From Saussurea involucrata (lineage: Eukaryota; Streptophyta; Magnoliopsida; Asterales; Asteraceae), in NCBI GenBank assembly GCA_033807775.1, contig JAWVWS010001001.1:62001-126000 (forward strand): DNA of 64,000 bases, in the 5' to 3' direction. The position numbers and the translations under genes are program-made. This document shows, piece by piece, positions 61,045 to 64,000 of this stretch. Position 1 is the stretch's first letter, and every line of letters begins with the position of its first letter. The notes under the pieces are model-generated. The model had not been told where the DNA came from. It saw only the letters and a list, made by a program, of their open reading frames with translations, and did no database searches.

Positions 61045-63336
61045 TCTGATAATTCTGAAAATGAATCTGAAACTGAAAATGACAAATATGAAGAAATGCA
61101 AGCTGTGATATTTGAGCTTAACGAGAAATTTAAAAAGGCACAAAAGAAAATTGAAAAAGTGCAAAAGCAATATGAAGATGAGAAAAGCTCAAAGCTGAAA
61201 TATCATGATGAAGCACTTCTTTATAAGTGTTTAGCTGAAGATAGAGAAAAGGAGAAAGAAATTATTAGATCAAATGTTAAAATACTTGAATCTGAAATTT
61301 CTGAGTTAAAAAAGAAAATAACTGATTTAAATGATGAAAACATAGATTTTCAGTTCAAAATCAAGGTTCTTTCTGATGAAAGAAAAGAAGCAATTGAAAA
61401 GATTAAGCAGCTTGAAGATTTAAATTACAAAAGAGGCCAATCTGAGCAAACGCTGAATTTGTTGACTAGCAACCCAAAAGATAAACGATTTTATAATCCA
61501 AAAATGGGTCTAGGATTATCTGATGACAAGAGTTTCAAAACAATAAAACCTCATGAGAAAAAGGAAGTTTTGAAGCAAACTCTGATAAAGGAGATTCCTC
61601 CAATTGCAAAAGTTTTTGTTAAACCAGCAAATGTAAAGTTGCAACAAGTCATTATAACAGAAACACCTGTTAATTCACCTGTATCTGTTAAATCAAATAA
61701 TGAAGTGTTGCAACAAGTCATAATAACAAAAACACCTCCAAAGACACAAGAAAAAGCAAAGGCAAGTAATGGAATTTTGCAACAAGTTATTGTATCAGAA
61801 ACATCTCCTAAATCAGAAACTCCTATCAAAGATAATGCTTCAAATTCTTCAACTCCAATTTCAAAGAAAGATGAAGCTAAAACAGACAAAGGTTCAAAAG
61901 AAAAGCCTAGATACAATATAACAAATATTAAATATGATGAATTAAACTCCAGTTACAAAACCAAAATGTTTGAACCAACTGGATTTAGTTCATTGTTTTC
62001 CGATGAATCTATGGCTAAAACAATTGTTGACAAAATCAATGAACCTATATCTGTTAAAACTAAATCTAACGTTGAAATGGAGTCAAATAATACATCAGAT
62101 TCTGACAAAAGGGAGTTTGTTCCAGAAACTTCTTCTGAATTTCCAAATTTGGACTCAGCTTTACTTAAAATTGTTGATTTAGAAAATCAAATTTCCAAAT
62201 GGCAATTAGATTTTAAAAAATTAGAGGATGATCGTGATAATATTGGACTAGAATTTGATCATACAAAAAGGATCAATCTTGATCTTAAGAGTGAGATTCA
62301 AAGACTAGAATCCAAATTAGATGAAATATCAAACTCTAAGGCCTCAAAAAGTTGTGAAAAATGTTCAAAACAAGCTGAATCCAAAGATCAAAATAAATCT
62401 TCAAGTATGTTTGATCCTTTTGAAAAGCTCAAATTTTTTAAAGAAAAGAAAAATCTTGAATTAAGATGTGTAGAACTTTCGAAACAAATTTCAGATTTTG
62501 AAAAAGTTCTATTTCTAGAAAAAGAAAAGCCGAAGAAAGAAAGAACTGAATTTGAAATAGAATTAAAGTTTTGTGAAGTCTACCATAAAAAGTTTTCATC
62601 AAAGGTATCTGATTTAAAAACAGAACCAGCTTCAAAAGGAAAAGAGAAACAAAAATCATCTGAAAATAAATCTAATTTGTTTTCAAGTGATCCAGTTTCA
62701 AAAGGAAAAGAGAAAGAAAAATCATCCGAAAATAAATCTAATTTGTTTTCAAGTGATCCTTCTACCTCTAAAGGTTCTGACAATGTTTCTTCTTCTTTCT
62801 CAGAAATGGATGAAGAAAAGTATGTGGATTTGAAGGAACAAGTTCTGAATAGCAAGAATAGAAGCACCGACTCTGAGAAATGTAGTTCTTTGAATAAAAA
62901 TTGTATACATTCTTGTAATGTTTGCAATGTTTGTGGCAATAATAATTCCGCAATTTCAGATTTCAAATTATTGTCACAAGCTAAAAGAAGAATTCATTGT
63001 GCTCACTGTTGGGATAACTATTTCAAGCTAAACAGAAATGCTCCAACGAATAAGAAGTCTAAAACTTCTTCCTTCTCTTTAAAATCCTCAGCAAACAAAT
63101 TTGCCAAAATGTTTGGTTTCAGATCGAACAAACAGAATAAAAAGATGAAAGAAAAGAAAACAGTTGAAGTAAATATGGATTGGAAATGGATTCCAAAAAA
63201 TGAAGTTAACAAACCAAATTTACTCAATCGTTTAACTTTTAAAGGCAAAATTCAGGGGGCATCAAATGTCATTAATAAACCGATCCATACTAACAAGAAA
63301 GGACCCATGCAGATATGGGTACCTAAAATAAGATAA
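61045..63336 (+). CDS. E4 gag, C-terminal part (763 codons after the E5 insertion)
   Basis: The true join is at 61045, right after the second TTTAT; codons before it are E5 LTR. The protein is hydrophilic with long coiled coils (VIFELNEKFKKAQKKIEKV, EISELKKKITDLNDEN, KIVDLENQISKWQLDFKKL). Two internal repeats are clear: LQQVIITET/LQQVIITKT/LQQVIVSET about 30 residues apart, and two adjacent copies of a 21-residue unit (SKGKEK...SSDP, 62632-62760). Several Cys pairs (CEKC, CNVCNVC, CAHC) precede the end. It terminates with PMQIWVPKIR and TAA. The segment IAKVFVKPANVKLQ corresponds to IVEVFVRPASS, the start of the free-standing ORF in E3/E5. Confidence 0.9.
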   Translation, partial: SDNSENESETENDKYEEMQAVIFELNEKFKKAQKKIEKVQKQYEDEKSSKLKYHDEALLYKCLAEDREKEKEIIRSNVKILESEISELKKKITDLNDENIDFQFKIKVLSDERKEAIEKIKQLEDLNYKRGQSEQTLNLLTSNPKDKRFYNPKMGLGLSDDKSFKTIKPHEKKEVLKQTLIKEIPPIAKVFVKPANVKLQQVIITETPVNSPVSVKSNNEVLQQVIITKTPPKTQEKAKASNGILQQVIVSETSPKSETPIKDNASNSSTPISKKDEAKTDKGSKEKPRYNITNIKYDELNSSYKTKMFEPTGFSSLFSDESMAKTIVDKINEPISVKTKSNVEMESNNTSDSDKREFVPETSSEFPNLDSALLKIVDLENQISKWQLDFKKLEDDRDNIGLEFDHTKRINLDLKSEIQRLESKLDEISNSKASKSCEKCSKQAESKDQNKSSSMFDPFEKLKFFKEKKNLELRCVELSKQISDFEKVLFLEKEKPKKERTEFEIELKFCEVYHKKFSSKVSDLKTEPASKGKEKQKSSENKSNLFSSDPVSKGKEKEKSSENKSNLFSSDPSTSKGSDNVSSSFSEMDEEKYVDLKEQVLNSKNRSTDSEKCSSLNKNCIHSCNVCNVCGNNNSAISDFKLLSQAKRRIHCAHCWDNYFKLNRNAPTNKKSKTSSFSLKSSANKFAKMFGFRSNKQNKKMKEKKTVEVNMDWKWIPKNEVNKPNLLNRLTFKGKIQGASNVINKPIHTNKKGPMQIWVPKIR

Positions 63337-63342
63337 TTGTTT

Positions 63343-63350
63343 CTTAACAG
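63343..63350 (+). promoter_or_regulatory. Candidate 3' splice site before E4 pol
   Basis: The gag stop is followed by ATAATTGTTTCTTAACAG and then the protease frame. The same arrangement is seen at 19371, 24255, 37269 (minus), 43894 and 57661. Confidence 0.4.
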
Positions 63351-64000
63351 GACCGTCATGTGTGGGTCATTGATTCGGGAGCATCTAGACACATGACGGG
63401 GTACAAGCACTTCTTGCAAGATTTTATTGTACATCCTGGAGGATCAGTGGGATTTGGAAATGACTCAAAAGGTCACGTTCGAGGCTACGGAACGTTGAAA
63501 AATGACTCAATGCAAATTGAAAAGATTTTGTATGTTGAAGGTTTAGGGCATAACCTTTTCAGTATAAGTCAGTTCTGCGACAAGAACTGTAAGGTGTTAT
63601 TTGATAAAGATTTTTGCTACATCTTGGATGCAAATTGGTCAGAAATCTTCAGAGCAAAAAGATGCGGAGACTTATACATGACTGATTTTACAACTCTTGT
63701 TGCTTCTAATCAAGTCTGTCTTGTATCAAAAGCTTCACAAGAAGAGTGTTGGTTATGGCATCGAAGGCTCTCGCATCAAAATTTTCGCAGCATCAACAAG
63801 CTTCGAATTGATGGATTAGTTTCCGGGCTTCCTGAAATGAAAATTGACAAAGTTTCTGTGTGTCCAGCTTGTGAAATGGGAAAGATGAAACATGTTTCTC
63901 ACAAGACCAAGACTTTGTCTAATTGTAACAATGCCTTGGAATTAATTCATATGGATCTCTGTGGCCCAATGCGAACTCAGTCAATGGGAGGAAAGAAATA
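63351..64000 (+). CDS. E4 pol, N-terminal part: protease, zinc domain and start of integrase
   Basis: An open frame from 63351 to the window end has no ATG of its own near the start and lies in a different frame from gag. Protease: VWVIDSGASRHMTGYKHFL with a glycine-rich flap (GNDSKGHVRGYGTL) and GLGHNLFSISQFCDKN. The GAG-pre-integrase region has LWHRRLSHQNF and CPACEMGKMKH, the His-His-Cys-Cys zinc site of integrase. ALELIHMDLCGPMRTQSM is the start of the integrase core with its first Asp. No stop or frameshift is seen. Pol must be made by splicing, frameshift or re-initiation. RT and RNase H should follow beyond 64000. Confidence 0.9.

Larger units (their letters stand above)
52741..64000 (+). 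mobile_element. Copia element E4 (Sirevirus-like), left portion, apparently intact
   Basis: 5' LTR, primer site, leader with a repeated TTCGAA/TCCGAATT word, a fully open gag interrupted only by E5 (55225-61044 with the duplicated TTTAT), and an open pol that leaves the window at 64000. The insertion lies in element G pol after CTATG (52736-52740). It shows no stop or frameshift in the visible coding sequence and is the best candidate here for a recently active element. Confidence 0.9.

Noticed and set aside
1..64000. Ordinary host genes, rRNA, tRNA or organellar sequence
   Set aside because: No reading frame outside the elements has a recognisable domain, and no RNA gene sequence was seen. 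All coding similarity is to retrotransposon Gag, Pol or ORF3.

Overview
The window is plant nuclear DNA, and I see no ordinary host gene in it. Everything I can support belongs to LTR retrotransposons: Ty1/copia elements of the Sirevirus type, one Ty3/gypsy chromovirus, and one large non-autonomous element. Codon use, initiator-methionine-tRNA primer sites, G-box/TATA promoters in LTRs and Sirevirus-type third ORFs point to a eudicot. From remembered resemblance of the third-ORF and Gag proteins I favour Asteraceae (lettuce-like), but this is inference.

Layout. Positions 1-4590 and 13820-14077 are a tandem array of ~1.2 kb units derived from the middle of a Sirevirus third ORF (ORF3). The array is split at 4591-13819 by a 9.2 kb element with 2.3 kb LTRs and no credible ORF (LARD-like; TSD TGCAA). 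From 14078 to the window end, elements sit inside one another: A (from 14078), cut by B (from 16454), cut by C (from 19449), cut by E1 (minus strand, from 24537), cut by a gypsy chromovirus G (minus strand, from 48071), cut by E4 (from 52741), cut by the complete element E5 (55225-61039, TSD TTTAT). E1 also carries two complete insertions: E2 (27776-40672, minus strand, TSD AAACC) and E3 (41506-47059, TSD GGGTT). Only the left parts of A, B, C, E1, G and E4 are visible. The right parts should lie beyond 64000 in reverse order.

How the parts work. E2 has the fullest gene set: Gag with two zinc knuckles, a Pol of protease, integrase, reverse transcriptase and RNase H, and a long ORF3 of unknown function. 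Its ORF3 is preceded by what looks like its own promoter (TGACGTCA, CCAAT, ACACGTGT, TATATAAA) and a 390-bp 5'-UTR intron, and is divided by a likely 154-bp intron. E4 keeps an open 1210-residue Gag (interrupted only by E5) and an open Pol running off the window. E3 and E5 have no Pol and no N-terminal Gag, but both keep an ORF of exactly the same length that encodes the coiled-coil C-terminal part of a B-like Gag. In E5 this ORF is intact (426 aa). They look like a non-autonomous family that expresses a free-standing coiled-coil protein and borrows the rest.

Recurring structure not explained by coding: each family carries its own short word repeated through leaders, LTRs and even coding regions (TCAGCGA in E2, TCAGAA/TTCTGA in E3/E5/B, TTCGAATT and TCCGAATT in E4, TCCGG in both copia element C and gypsy element G). 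Five copia copies and one Gag-derived ORF also show a stop codon, a pyrimidine run and CAG (once AAG) just before protease, which looks like a 3' splice site. All boundaries, divergences and alignments were read by eye and need computation.
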